The notes under the pieces were generated by a model. That model saw nothing but the letters and a program-made list of their open reading frames with translations, searched no databases and was not told the origin of the DNA. Positions 23,899-33,029 of a stretch of DNA of 64,000 bases are shown in pieces. Location: positions 62,001-126,000 of the forward strand of contig NZ_BQHW01000006.1 in assembly GCF_021602025.1 (NCBI RefSeq), read 5' to 3'. Origin of the DNA: Pseudomonas ceruminis (GTDB lineage Bacteria > Pseudomonadota > Gammaproteobacteria > Pseudomonadales > Pseudomonadaceae). The position numbers and the translations under genes were made by a program. Each line of letters begins with the position of its first letter. Position 1 is the first letter of the stretch.

Positions 23899-25469
23899 AG
23901 GAAGGCTTCCGCCAGGCCATGGCCTGGCTGCACACCTGGACTGGCCTGATTTTCGGCTGGTTACTGTTCGCCATCTTCCTCAGCGGTACGTTGTCGTACT
24001 TCAAGGATGAGATCAGTCACTGGGCACAGCCTGAAGTGCGCCGCCATGCACTCGATCCACTTGCCAGCCTGGGCTTGGCCCAGCGCTACCTACAGGCAAA
24101 CGCCGGGCACTCTCCAAGCTGGATGATCCGCCTGCCCAGTGAGCGTGAAGCGGCATTGAATGTGGGCTGGCGCGACCCCGAAGGCGGGCGCCGGGGCTTT
24201 GTCAGAAAGAGCCTGGACGCCCAGAGCGGCCTGCCGGTAGAGGCACGTGACAGCCGCGGCGGCGAGTTTTTCTACCGCTTCCACTTCGAGCTGCAGATGC
24301 CGTATCCGTGGGGGCGTTGGCTGTCGACGCTCTGCGCCTTCATCATGTTGCTCGGGCTGATCACGGGGATCATCACCCACAAAAAGATCTTCAAGGAGTT
24401 CTTCACCTTCCGCCCGGGCAAGGGCCAGCGTTCATGGCTGGATGGCCACAATGCCATTGGCGTGCTGGTGCTGCCGTTTCACCTGATGATCAGCTACAGC
24501 AGCCTGGTGCTGTTCATGTACCTGGTCATGCCGGCCGGTATCCTGGCGAGTTACGGCGGCAACAGCGATGGCTATTTCAACGACCTGTTCGGCCGCGACG
24601 AGGTGCCCCAGGTGGCCAATGTCGCCACCCCCCTGGTGCCGCTGGCAGGCCTGTATGCCAAGGTTCAGGCGCAGGTCCCCGGTGCCCGCATGGGCTTCAT
24701 CCAGGTGCAGAACCCTGGCGATCGCAATGCCCGCGTCACCTTCACCCAATCGTCGGCCGATAACGTGGCCTACAAGCGCAGCGCCAGCTGGACATTCGAC
24801 GGGGCAACCGGCGTGTTGCTGAGCCAGGGCGCACCGGAGAGCCCGGCCATGATGACCGCCTTCAGCCTTGCGGGCCTGCACATGGGCAACTACGCAGGTC
24901 CAGCGCTGCGCTGGCTGTACTTTGTGTTCGGTTTGGCCGCAACGGCGGTGATCGGCACGGGCCTGGTAATGTGGCTGGGCAAACGCCAGCTCAAACATGC
25001 CAAGAGCGAGCGCATCCCTGGCGAATTGCGGCTGGTAGAAGTGCTGAACATTGCCAGCATGAGCGGCCTGCTGCTTGCCGTGGCAGCATTCTTCTGGGCC
25101 AATCGCCTGCTGCCGGTGGGGTTGGCGGGCCGTGCCGATTGGGAAATCAACAGCTTCTTCGTGCTCTGGGCGCTGTCGCTGGTGCACGCGCTGCTGCGCC
25201 CGGGGCGCCGCGCCTGGGCTGAGCAATTGGGGCTGGGCGCGCTGGCGTTTACCCTGCTGCCGTTGCTCAACGCGCTGTCCACCGGGCAAGGGTTGGACCA
25301 CTCCCTGGCGGTTGGCGACTGGGCCATGGCGGGCTTCGACCTCACGGCGCTGGCCACCGGCGTGTTCCTGGCCTGGGCCGCAGCGAAAATGCTGCGTGCC
25401 CCCAAGCCGGTTGCCAAACGCGCGCCCCGCACGGCCAAGGCAACGGCTCAAGCGGCGCAGGTGCATTGA
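23895..25469 (+). CDS. PepSY-associated membrane protein (putative siderophore-iron reductase)
   Basis: 524 residues. The N-terminal PepSY_TM pattern WLHTWTGLIFGWLLFAIFLSGTLSYFKDEI is followed by a periplasmic part, helices near 137-155 and 195-217 (HNAIGVLVLPFHLMISYSSL), a second periplasmic part, and further helices at about 335-356, 380-400, 415-435, 445-460 and 480-500. Several histidines sit in helices, which would allow heme binding. Relatives (FoxB/PiuB type) are linked with reductive release of iron from siderophores in the inner membrane or periplasm; for this protein that is inference. It is in an operon with DUF3649 and DUF3325. Confidence 0.83.
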   Translation: MKEGFRQAMAWLHTWTGLIFGWLLFAIFLSGTLSYFKDEISHWAQPEVRRHALDPLASLGLAQRYLQANAGHSPSWMIRLPSEREAALNVGWRDPEGGRRGFVRKSLDAQSGLPVEARDSRGGEFFYRFHFELQMPYPWGRWLSTLCAFIMLLGLITGIITHKKIFKEFFTFRPGKGQRSWLDGHNAIGVLVLPFHLMISYSSLVLFMYLVMPAGILASYGGNSDGYFNDLFGRDEVPQVANVATPLVPLAGLYAKVQAQVPGARMGFIQVQNPGDRNARVTFTQSSADNVAYKRSASWTFDGATGVLLSQGAPESPAMMTAFSLAGLHMGNYAGPALRWLYFVFGLAATAVIGTGLVMWLGKRQLKHAKSERIPGELRLVEVLNIASMSGLLLAVAAFFWANRLLPVGLAGRADWEINSFFVLWALSLVHALLRPGRRAWAEQLGLGALAFTLLPLLNALSTGQGLDHSLAVGDWAMAGFDLTALATGVFLAWAAAKMLRAPKPVAKRAPRTAKATAQAAQVH

Positions 25470-25795
25470 TGCTGAGCATTGCCCTGATCGGCTTCGCCGG
25501 GTTCGCCGGCTTGTGCCTGGCGATGGACAAGCACTTCAACGAGCTGCTTGGGCGCAAGCCCGGCCCCGGCCAGTTGCGTAGCCTGCGCAGTGCCGGTTGG
25601 CTGTTGTTGCTGGTGTCGTTGGTGCTCTCGGTACACCAGCGTGGCTGGGCCCATGGTCTGGTGGAATGGATCGCCGTGTTGATGGCCGGGGTGACCCTGT
25701 GGGTGTTTGTCTTGCCTTATCAGCCGCGGCTGCTGCTGGGGTTGGCTGCCATCAGCGTGGTGCTGGGCCCGCTGCTGGCCGTCGTGGCCGGGTGA
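25469..25795 (+). CDS. DUF3325 small membrane protein
   Basis: 108 residues with three predicted membrane helices (about 2-19, 42-60 and 66-106, the last possibly two). MDKHFNELLGRKPGPGQLRSLRSAGWLLLL is the recognisable DUF3325 segment. The function is unknown; the family travels with PepSY proteins and TonB receptors. The start codon shares a base with the PepSY stop (TGATG), so translation is coupled. Confidence 0.78.
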   Translation: MLSIALIGFAGFAGLCLAMDKHFNELLGRKPGPGQLRSLRSAGWLLLLVSLVLSVHQRGWAHGLVEWIAVLMAGVTLWVFVLPYQPRLLLGLAAISVVLGPLLAVVAG

Positions 25796-25799
25796 CGCT

Positions 25800-26348
25800 G
25801 TGATCGAGCCCGACAGCGAAAGCCCCCGCGCACGCTTCGTTGAGGTCTTTCTGGCCCAGCGTGCACGCATGGAGGCGTTGGTCAGCCGCCGGGTCGGCTG
25901 CCGGGCCACCGCATCGGACCTGGTCCAGGAGCTGTTCCTGCGTTTCTGGCGCCGCCCTGAGGTCAAGGTTGAAGCGCTGGATACTTACCTGTTGCGTTGT
26001 GCGGGCAACCTGGCCATCGACCACCTGCGCAGCGAAGGCAGCCGCGAACGTGTCGCTGAAGCATCGCTGCCGCTGGATGAGGCGTGTTCGGCGCAGGCGC
26101 CCGAGCAGGCCTTGGAAGTCGATCATGACCTGCAGTGCATCGAGGCAGCGCTGCGGGCCTTGCCCGAGCGTACCCGGCAGATCTTTCTGCTCAACCGCAT
26201 TCATGGCTGCAAGTACGGCGAGATCGCCCAGGCCATGCAACTGTCCCAGAGCACGGTAGAAAAGCATATGATGCGCGCCCTTGAAGCGTGCAAGGCGAGT
26301 ATTGCCGAGCCCGCGTCCATGCGCCGGCCTGGGAGCTACCGTCGATGA
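25800..26348 (+). CDS. ECF sigma factor, iron-starvation type
   Basis: 182 residues. Region 2 shows FVEVFLAQRARMEALVSRRVGCRATASDLVQELFLRFWRR and LLRCAGNLAIDHLRSEGSRER; region 4 shows ALPERTRQIFLLNRIHGCKYGEIAQAMQLSQSTVEKHMMRALEAC. It is in the FecI-like group and should drive the receptor gene at 27468 when released by the next-encoded anti-sigma protein. The GTG at 25800, four bases after the DUF3325 stop, fits family length. The frame continues upstream to 25707, but that part overlaps DUF3325 and has no sigma-like sequence. Confidence 0.9.
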   Translation: MIEPDSESPRARFVEVFLAQRARMEALVSRRVGCRATASDLVQELFLRFWRRPEVKVEALDTYLLRCAGNLAIDHLRSEGSRERVAEASLPLDEACSAQAPEQALEVDHDLQCIEAALRALPERTRQIFLLNRIHGCKYGEIAQAMQLSQSTVEKHMMRALEACKASIAEPASMRRPGSYRR

Positions 26349-27319
26349 GCCATTCAGACATGACTACCGCCGACCCCTCGCAAGCGGCGTTGCACTGGCT
26401 GATCCGTATCAACGAGCAGCCCGAGGCGCAGCACAGCGCGGCGTTCAAGCGCTGGCTGCTGGCCGACCCGAAGCATCGCCAAGCCTATGCCCACGCCCAG
26501 GCGCTGTGGCAGACAAGCGCGGTGCCCGCAGCGCGCCTGGCCGAGCAAGAGCAGGCAGGCCTGCAGCGCTACCTCGATGCCATGGCCAAGGCGCCTGCCC
26601 CAAGGCGCTGGCGTCGCGCCCTGGCGCTGGCGGCGTGCCTGGCACTGGCTGTGAGCGTGGCGGGGGGCTGGCATCCGGGTTACTGGTTACAGGACCTGCG
26701 CGCCGATTTCAGCAGCACTGAAACAATTCGCCAGGTGACGCTGGCAGACCATTCGCAGGTGACCCTCGATGCGGGCAGTGCCATTGCGGTCGATTTTGAG
26801 CAGGGTGAACGCCGTGTGCGGCTGTTGCATGGTGCTGCGTTCTTCCAGGTCACGCACACAGGTGAGCCGTTCGTGGTGGCAGCAGCGGGGGGGCAGGTGC
26901 GTGTGCTCGGTACCGAATTCGAAGTACGTGACCACGCTGACGGCGCACAGGTCACTGTGCGCCGTGGGCGTGTGGCCGTCACCCCGGCCCAGGGGCAGGC
27001 TGCCCGTGAGCTGACGGCCAACCAGCAAGTGGCATATGGCGGTGGCCGCGTGGGTGAGACCCTGACCGTGGACAGTGACAGCCGCCTGGCCTGGCGCCAG
27101 GGCTGGGTCGATTACTACCAGGTGCCGTTGGCCCAGGTGATCGAGGACTTGCGGCGTTATTACCCCGGGCGGATCGTGCTGCTTGACCGTGAGCTGGGGC
27201 AGCGCAAGGTCAGCGGCAGTTTCCCGGTTCAGGAGCCGTTGGTGGCGCTGGATTCCTTGGGCAAGGTGATGGGGTTTTCCAGGCAGACGTTGCTCGGGCG
27301 GCTGACCGTTGTCAGGTAG
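26345..27319 (+). CDS. FecR-like anti-sigma factor
   Basis: 324 residues. The N-terminal DUF4880 part (AALHWLIRINEQPEAQHSAAFKRWLLADPKHRQAYAHAQALW) is followed by a membrane helix at about 93-110, the FecR domain (IRQVTLADHSQVTLDAGSAIAVDF ... GTEFEVRD) and a C-terminal region (LRRYYPGRIVLLDRELGQRKVSGSFPV) that resembles the STN-interacting end. It couples the TonB receptor encoded next to the ECF sigma factor. The start overlaps the sigma stop (ATGA), a sign of coupled synthesis. Confidence 0.91.
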   Translation: MSHSDMTTADPSQAALHWLIRINEQPEAQHSAAFKRWLLADPKHRQAYAHAQALWQTSAVPAARLAEQEQAGLQRYLDAMAKAPAPRRWRRALALAACLALAVSVAGGWHPGYWLQDLRADFSSTETIRQVTLADHSQVTLDAGSAIAVDFEQGERRVRLLHGAAFFQVTHTGEPFVVAAAGGQVRVLGTEFEVRDHADGAQVTVRRGRVAVTPAQGQAARELTANQQVAYGGGRVGETLTVDSDSRLAWRQGWVDYYQVPLAQVIEDLRRYYPGRIVLLDRELGQRKVSGSFPVQEPLVALDSLGKVMGFSRQTLLGRLTVVR

Positions 27320-27467
27320 TTTGTGTGAGCAGGCCTTATCGCCGGCAACAGGGTCAGCCCTGGAAAAATTATTTTCAAAAGCGGGTGAGGTAACAGGGCA
27401 TGGCATCCGTGTAATGAGTGGAAGTGCGATTCATTCGCAGTAATAACCCTCTCATAGGTCAGCGTCC

Positions 27468-29858
27468 ATGAAGTTCACCCCGCGTTGCGTCCCTCTCTGG
27501 CTTGGCTTCTCCGCGCTTGCAGCCGTCACCGTTGCCCCTGGCGCGCTGGCCGCCGAACAGGTTCAACTGCACACCTTCGCCCAGCCCAGCCAGCCCCTGG
27601 CCCAGGCACTCAACGCCTTCAGCCGTGCCGCTGGGCAAAGCGTGGTGTACACCCTCGAACTGCCCGCTGTGCAGGCACCGGCCCTCAACGGCCGGTTCAG
27701 CGCTGAACAGGCCCTGCAGCAGTTGCTGGGCAACGCCGGCCTGACCTGGCGCCGCGTCGATGCCCGGACCCTGACGCTCGAGCCTGTGGATACTTCCGGC
27801 GCACTCAACCTGCAGGCCACCACGGTGAACTCGCAGATGGACACCTACAGCTACCAGCCCCCGGCCAATGCCTCGATCATGCGCGGCCAAGGCCCGACCC
27901 AGGACATCCCCCAGGCCATCAACGTGGTGCCAGCCCAGGTCCTCCGCGACCAGGCGCCGCGCAACCTCGATGACGCCCTGGCCAACGTCAGCGGCATCAC
28001 CCAGGGCAACAACTTCGGCGGCACCTCCGACACCGTGATGAAACGGGGCTTTGGCGACAACCGCGACGGCTCGATCATGCGTGATGGCATGCCGGTCGTG
28101 CAGGGCCGCAGCCTCAACGCCAGCACCGAGCGGGTCGAGGTGCTCAAGGGGCCGGCCTCGCTGCTGTATGGCATCCAGGACCCGGGCGGGGTGATCAACG
28201 TGGTCAGCAAACGCCCGCAACTGCAGCAGTACAATGCCCTGACCGTACGGGGTTCTACCTATGGCAGTGGCAAGAACGGCAGTGGCGGGGGGGTTGACAG
28301 CACGGGTGCACTGGGCGACAGCAACTTCGCCTACCGCCTGATCGTCGACCACGAAGATGAGGACTACTGGCGCAATTTTGGCGTGCACCGTGAGTCACTA
28401 GTGGCGCCGTCGCTGGCCTGGCTGGGCGAAGATACCCAGGTAGTGCTGGCCTACGAGCACCGCGAGTTTCTCTCCCCCTTCGACCGCGGTACGGCCTTTG
28501 GCAGCAATGGCCACCCTTTGGACATTCCGGCCACGCGGCGCCTGGACGAGCCCTTCAATGACATGGAAGGGCGCTCCGACCTCTACCGGCTGGAAGTCGA
28601 TCACCACTTGGCCGACGACTGGAAACTGCACTTCGGTTACAGCTTCAACCGCGAGACCTACGACGCCAGCCAGGTCCGCGTGACCGGCGTCAACGAAGCC
28701 AAGGGTACGTTGACGCGCAGCATCGATGGCACCCACAACGCGATGAGTCGCGACCAGTTCGCCACCCTGAGCCTGAGCGGCAACGTCGAACTGGCCGGGA
28801 TGCAGCACGATCTGTTGTTCGGCCTGGATCACGAAGACCGCAAGATCTTCCGCGCCGACCTGATACGCCAGACCGCGAAGTCCACGTTCAGCTACCTGAA
28901 CCCGGTCTACGGCCAGGAAGTGGAAGGCAGCACCGTGCGCGCCAGCGACAGCGACCAGACCGACAAGCTGCGCACCGACGCTGTGTTCCTGCAGGATGCG
29001 TTGCACCTGGACGACCACTGGATCCTGGTGGCCGGTGCGCGCTTCCAGCAGTACGACCAGTACGCAGGCCGCGGTCGCCCGTTCAAGGCCAACACCGACA
29101 CCGGTGGCCAGGCCTGGGTGCCGCATGCCGGGTTGGTCTACAAGGTCGATGAGCAGTTGTCGTTCTATGGCAGCTACAGCGAGTCGTTCAAGCCCAACTC
29201 GAGCATTGCGCCGTTGACCGGTGGCTTGGTGCTGGACTCATCGATTGCACCTGAGGAAGGCAAGTCCTGGGAGCTCGGCGCCAAGCTCGACATGCCGGGC
29301 AGGCTCACCGGTACCTTGGCACTGTTCGACATCACCAAGCGCAATGTGCTGGTGGCCAACTTCGACAGCAGCAGTGGCGAGACCTTGTACAGCAACGCCG
29401 GTGAGGTCAATTCGCGCGGTGTCGAGCTCGACCTGACCGGCCAGCTCAGCGAGCGCTGGAGCCTGATCGGCAGTTATGCCTTCACTGATGCCAAGGTGAC
29501 CAAGGACCCGGACCTGGAGGGCAACCGCCTGCAGAACGTGGCCAGGCACAGCGGCTCGCTGTCGGCCGTGTACGACTTCGGTAGCCTGTTCGGTGGTGAT
29601 CGCCTGCGCGTGGGGGCCGGGGCCCGCTATGTAGGCGAGCGTTCGGGCAACGCGACCAATACCTTCGACCTGCCGAGCTATACCGTCGCCGACGCCTTTG
29701 CCACCTACGAGACCCAGTTCGAGGACCACAACGTGCGCCTGCAGTTGAACGTGAAGAACCTGTTCGACAAGGTCTACTACAGCTCGGCGGTGAACCAGTA
29801 CTTCGTCGCCATCGGGGATGCGCGGCAGGTGAGCCTGTCGAGCACGTTCGAGTTCTGA
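27468..29858 (+). CDS. TonB-dependent siderophore receptor with signalling domain
   Basis: 796 residues. The layout is signal peptide (1-28), STN signalling domain (about 30-105), plug (about 130-250: QDIPQAINVVPAQVL, VEVLKGPASLLYGIQDPGGVINVVSKRP) and a barrel ending QVSLSSTFEF. The plug layout is that of the hydroxamate-siderophore branch (FoxA/FiuA/FhuA-like), so ferrioxamine, ferrichrome or a similar xenosiderophore is the likely ligand; I cannot decide which. The STN domain together with the sigma/anti-sigma pair directly upstream indicates cell-surface signalling. The 148-base gap upstream should hold its ECF promoter. Confidence 0.92.
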   Translation: MKFTPRCVPLWLGFSALAAVTVAPGALAAEQVQLHTFAQPSQPLAQALNAFSRAAGQSVVYTLELPAVQAPALNGRFSAEQALQQLLGNAGLTWRRVDARTLTLEPVDTSGALNLQATTVNSQMDTYSYQPPANASIMRGQGPTQDIPQAINVVPAQVLRDQAPRNLDDALANVSGITQGNNFGGTSDTVMKRGFGDNRDGSIMRDGMPVVQGRSLNASTERVEVLKGPASLLYGIQDPGGVINVVSKRPQLQQYNALTVRGSTYGSGKNGSGGGVDSTGALGDSNFAYRLIVDHEDEDYWRNFGVHRESLVAPSLAWLGEDTQVVLAYEHREFLSPFDRGTAFGSNGHPLDIPATRRLDEPFNDMEGRSDLYRLEVDHHLADDWKLHFGYSFNRETYDASQVRVTGVNEAKGTLTRSIDGTHNAMSRDQFATLSLSGNVELAGMQHDLLFGLDHEDRKIFRADLIRQTAKSTFSYLNPVYGQEVEGSTVRASDSDQTDKLRTDAVFLQDALHLDDHWILVAGARFQQYDQYAGRGRPFKANTDTGGQAWVPHAGLVYKVDEQLSFYGSYSESFKPNSSIAPLTGGLVLDSSIAPEEGKSWELGAKLDMPGRLTGTLALFDITKRNVLVANFDSSSGETLYSNAGEVNSRGVELDLTGQLSERWSLIGSYAFTDAKVTKDPDLEGNRLQNVARHSGSLSAVYDFGSLFGGDRLRVGAGARYVGERSGNATNTFDLPSYTVADAFATYETQFEDHNVRLQLNVKNLFDKVYYSSAVNQYFVAIGDARQVSLSSTFEF

Positions 29859-29865
29859 TGTGTCG

Positions 29866-29882
29866 GGGCCACAAAGTGGCCC
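29866..29882. terminator. Short hairpin between receptor and AraC genes
   Basis: GGGCCAC-AAA-GTGGCCC, a perfect 7-base stem between the convergent stops at 29858 and 29885. It lacks a U-tract, so it is a weak or Rho-assisted terminator at best. Confidence 0.5.
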
Positions 29883-29884
29883 GC

Positions 29885-30760
29885 TTAGCAGGTGAAGGCC
29901 GCCCGGTACTCGCCAGGGGTTGCGCCGAGCGCCTGGCGAAAGCGGTTGCTGAAATGGCTGGCGCTGGCAAACCCGCACAGCAACGCAACCTCTCCCAACG
30001 CAAGCTGGCCCAGGCGCAGCAGTTGGCAAGCCCGGTGCACCCGTCGTGCCAGCAGGTACTGGTGTGGCGGCAAACCAAAGCTGCTGCGGAACATGCGCGC
30101 GAAGTGATATTCGGAGAGGTTGCAGCGCATGGCCAGCTCACCGAGGGTAATGGGCTGGTCGAGGTGCGCTTCGATGTATTCGACCAACTGTCGACGCAGG
30201 GCCGGCGCCAACCCCCCTTTGAGGCGCAAGCCCTGGCGCAGGCCAACCTGGCTGAGTACCGCGTGATCGACGATTTCGTGCGCCAGGCTGCTGGCCAGCA
30301 AGCGCTCGCCAGGCTCATCCCACGCCAGGCGGATCAGTTGGCGAAAACGCGCCGACTGCTGCGGGTCGTCAAGAAAGGTCGCCTCCTGCAACTGCAACTC
30401 CCGCGGTTCGCGGTCCAGTAGGCGCACGCAACCGAGGGCGAACTGCGCCTCGCTGATGTACAGGTGGGCCAGGCGGATCTCGCCGTTGACCACCCAGTTC
30501 GACTCATGACCGGCGGGCATGATGCACAGTTTGTCCGGTGCGCCCTTGGCGGCCGGGCGCTGGCGGCGGAAGGTACCGGTGCCGTCGGCGATGTAACACG
30601 ACAGGGTGTGATGGCTCGGTGCCTGGTAGTCGCGGGCATCGTTGCGGTTGCTCCACAGCGCCGCAGCCAGGCCGTCGCCCAGGTGCGCGCTGAGCTCCAG
30701 CCGCGCATGGGGGGAGGCGTGCATGGCGTTGAACACGTGCAACTGGCTGAGTGGGGTCAT
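29885..30760 (-). CDS. AraC family transcriptional regulator
   Basis: 291 residues. An N-terminal cupin-like sensing region (about 1-170) is followed by the double helix-turn-helix at about 190-288, with ITLGELAMRCNLSEYHFARMFRSSFGLPPHQYLLARRV and LGEVALLCGFASASHFSNRFRQALGATPGEYR. The ATG at 30760 has GAGGA five to seven bases before it; the longer frame upstream is not protein-like. It is divergent from the EamA transporter gene, its most likely target. The ligand is not predictable. Confidence 0.88.
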   Translation of the reverse strand: MTPLSQLHVFNAMHASPHARLELSAHLGDGLAAALWSNRNDARDYQAPSHHTLSCYIADGTGTFRRQRPAAKGAPDKLCIMPAGHESNWVVNGEIRLAHLYISEAQFALGCVRLLDREPRELQLQEATFLDDPQQSARFRQLIRLAWDEPGERLLASSLAHEIVDHAVLSQVGLRQGLRLKGGLAPALRRQLVEYIEAHLDQPITLGELAMRCNLSEYHFARMFRSSFGLPPHQYLLARRVHRACQLLRLGQLALGEVALLCGFASASHFSNRFRQALGATPGEYRAAFTC

Positions 30761-30902
30761 GGGCGATTCCTCTGACGGCCATCGTACTGCGCTTGCCCAG
30801 TGGTGACAGCTACCTGGAAGGGAAAAGCGCAAGTTTGTGCAAGCGTGGTCCCGGGGCTTTGGCAAACACTGATGGCCCTGGCGAAGCACTGCGACGTCGA
30901 TC

Positions 30903-30916
30903 GCTGGCAAGCCAGC
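30903..30916. repeat. REP-like palindrome core
   Basis: GCTGGC-AA-GCCAGC followed by TTCCACAGG. This is the core of the short palindromes scattered between genes in P. putida-type genomes. It lies in the 205-base divergent region before the EamA gene. Confidence 0.5.
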
Positions 30917-30965
30917 TTCCACAGGTGCTGGGCACCAACGTTGAAAGACCCAAGGATCCCTCCCC

Positions 30966-31862
30966 ATGAACCTGTCCCTGTACGTGCTTACCGTCCTGAT
31001 CTGGGGCACCACCTGGATCGCCCTGAAACTGCAGCTGGGCGTGGTCGCCATCCCGGTGTCGATCGTCTACCGCTTCGCCCTGGCTGGCCTGATCCTGTTC
31101 GCCATCCTGCTGCTGACCCGCCGGCTGCAGCCGATGAACCGGCGCGGCCACCTGATCTGCCTGGCCCAGGGCCTGTGCCTGTTCTGCGTCAACTTCATGT
31201 GCTTCCTCACCGCCAGCCAATGGATCGCCAGCGGTCTGATCGCCGTGGTGTTTTCCACCGCCACGCTGTGGAATGCACTGAATGCACGGGTTTTCTTCGG
31301 CCAACGGATCGCCAGCAATGTGCTTGGCGGTGGTGCGCTAGGGTTGCTGGGCCTGGGCCTGCTGTTCTGGCCGGAGCTCTCGCACCATGCGGCCAGCCGC
31401 GAAACCCTCTACGGTCTGGGCCTGGCCCTGCTCGGCACGCTGTGCTTCTCGGCCGGTAACATGCTCTCCAGCATGCAACAGAAGGCCGGGCTCAAGCCGA
31501 TGACCACCAACGCCTGGGGCATGGTGTATGGGGCGGTGATGCTGGCGGTGTATTGCCTGGTCAGCGGCATTCCCTTCGCCATGGAGTGGAACACCCGCTA
31601 CGTCGGATCATTGCTGTACCTGGTCGTACCGGGCTCGGTGATCGGCTTCACCGCCTACCTGACGCTGGTCGGGCGCATGGGCCCGGAGCGGGCCGCCTAC
31701 TGCACGGTGCTGTTCCCGCTGGTGGCACTGAACGTCTCGGCGTTTGCCGAAGGCTACGAGTGGACGGCCCCGGCGTTGCTGGGCCTGGTGGCGGTGATGG
31801 CAGGGAACGTGCTGGTGTTTCGCAAGCCCAAGGTCAGGCCCGACATTGCACTGGCCCGCTGA
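30966..31862 (+). CDS. EamA/DMT family transporter
   Basis: 298 residues with ten predicted membrane helices in two EamA repeats (about 3-130 and 148-288). The start MNLSLYVLTVLIWGTTWIALKLQLG and the second-repeat LYLVVPGSVIGFTAYLTLVGRMGPERAAY are typical. Members export amino acids or other small metabolites; the substrate is unknown. It is probably regulated by the divergent AraC gene. Confidence 0.88.
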   Translation: MNLSLYVLTVLIWGTTWIALKLQLGVVAIPVSIVYRFALAGLILFAILLLTRRLQPMNRRGHLICLAQGLCLFCVNFMCFLTASQWIASGLIAVVFSTATLWNALNARVFFGQRIASNVLGGGALGLLGLGLLFWPELSHHAASRETLYGLGLALLGTLCFSAGNMLSSMQQKAGLKPMTTNAWGMVYGAVMLAVYCLVSGIPFAMEWNTRYVGSLLYLVVPGSVIGFTAYLTLVGRMGPERAAYCTVLFPLVALNVSAFAEGYEWTAPALLGLVAVMAGNVLVFRKPKVRPDIALAR

Positions 31863-31876
31863 AGGCGGCATGGATG

Positions 31877-31940
31877 AAAAAAGCCGGAGAGGCTGGGCGG
31901 TGCAGGCAAGCGTGGTAAGGGTTGCCTGCACCGGCCTCTC
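31877..31940 (-). terminator. Rho-independent terminator of the reductase gene
   Basis: Read on the minus strand, a long stem (GGTGCAGGCAA at 31899-31909 pairing with TTGCCTGCACC at 31922-31932, extended by GAGAGGC/GCCTCTC with a small internal loop) is followed by six T residues (A-run at 31877-31882). It lies 15 bases after the reductase stop and may also stop transcription from the EamA side. Confidence 0.85.
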
Positions 31941-31954
31941 ACCGTCAATGGCTA

Positions 31955-32929
31955 TCAGCCCTTCCACACCTGCGGGTTGACCAGGTCACGCGGCCGCTCA
32001 CCCAGCAGCGCCGCACGCAGGTTGTCCATTGCCCGGTTGGCCATGGCCGCGCGGGTTTCGGCGGTGGCCGAGCCAATGTGCGGCAGGGTCAATGCATTGG
32101 GCAACTGGAACAGTGGCGACTCGCTCAGTGGCTCCTTTTCGTACACGTCCAGGCCGGCGCCACGGATCGTGCCGTTTTGCAGCGCGTCGATCAGCGCCGC
32201 CTCGTCGACCACCGGGCCACGGGCGATGTTGATCAGGAATGCGCTGGGCTTCATCAGCTTCAGTTCGCGTGCACCGATCAGCTTGCGGGTGGCGTCGGAC
32301 AGCGGTACCACGATGCAGACGAAATCCGACTCGGCCAGCAGTTGCTCAAGGCTGCGATACTGCGCGCCCAGTTCCTGTTCCAGCGCCGTCTTGCGGCTGT
32401 TGCCGGCATACAGGATGGACATGTTGAAACCGAACCGGCCACGACGCGCGACGGCGGCGCCGATGTTGCCCAGGCCGACGATACCCAAGGTCTTGCCATG
32501 CACATCGCTGCCGAAGTGCGCCGGCCCGACGGTGGCTTGCCACTGCCCAGCCTTGGTCCACGCGTCCAGTTCAGCGGTACGGCGGGCGCAGCCCATGATC
32601 AGCGCGAAGCCCAGGTCGGCAGTGCTCTCGGTGAGTACGTCGGGGGTGTTGGTCAGGGCGATGCCGCGTTCGTTGAAGTAATCGACGTCGTAGTTGTCGT
32701 AGCCGACCGAGACGCTCGACACCACTTCCAGCCTCGCCGCGCCTTCAAGCTGGGCGCGGCCAAGCTTGCGGCCGACGCCGATCAGCCCGTGGGCCTCGGG
32801 CAGCGCTTCGTTGAACTGGGCATTGATGTCGCCAAGCTTGGGGTTTGGCAGGATCACGTTGAAGTCTTGCTGCAGGCGTTCGGCCATGGCCGGGGTGATG
32901 CGGCTGAACGCCAGGACGGTCTTTTTCAT
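31955..32929 (-). CDS. D-2-hydroxyacid dehydrogenase (glyoxylate/2-ketogluconate reductase)
   Basis: 324 residues, NAD(P)H-dependent reductase of the GhrB/TkrA type acting on glyoxylate, hydroxypyruvate or 2-ketogluconate. The Rossmann motif LGIVGLGNIGAAVARRG is at about 149-165. The catalytic Arg is in NIARGPVVDE, the Glu in GLDVYEKEPL and the His in TLPHIGSAT. VSVGYDNYDVDYFNERGIALTNTP is the usual substrate-domain segment. The ATG at 32929 is chosen because family members begin MKKTVLAFSRI. It is 100 bases downstream of the LysR gene on the same strand. Confidence 0.88.
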   Translation of the reverse strand: MKKTVLAFSRITPAMAERLQQDFNVILPNPKLGDINAQFNEALPEAHGLIGVGRKLGRAQLEGAARLEVVSSVSVGYDNYDVDYFNERGIALTNTPDVLTESTADLGFALIMGCARRTAELDAWTKAGQWQATVGPAHFGSDVHGKTLGIVGLGNIGAAVARRGRFGFNMSILYAGNSRKTALEQELGAQYRSLEQLLAESDFVCIVVPLSDATRKLIGARELKLMKPSAFLINIARGPVVDEAALIDALQNGTIRGAGLDVYEKEPLSESPLFQLPNALTLPHIGSATAETRAAMANRAMDNLRAALLGERPRDLVNPQVWKG

Positions 32930-33029
32930 CGGGCTACTTCCAACGGAAAAGCTACAAACTACAAGCTTCACGCCCCAAGAAAAAGCAGCGCATGCACCCA
33001 TCTGCTGTTTCTTGACGCGTGAAGTGCGT

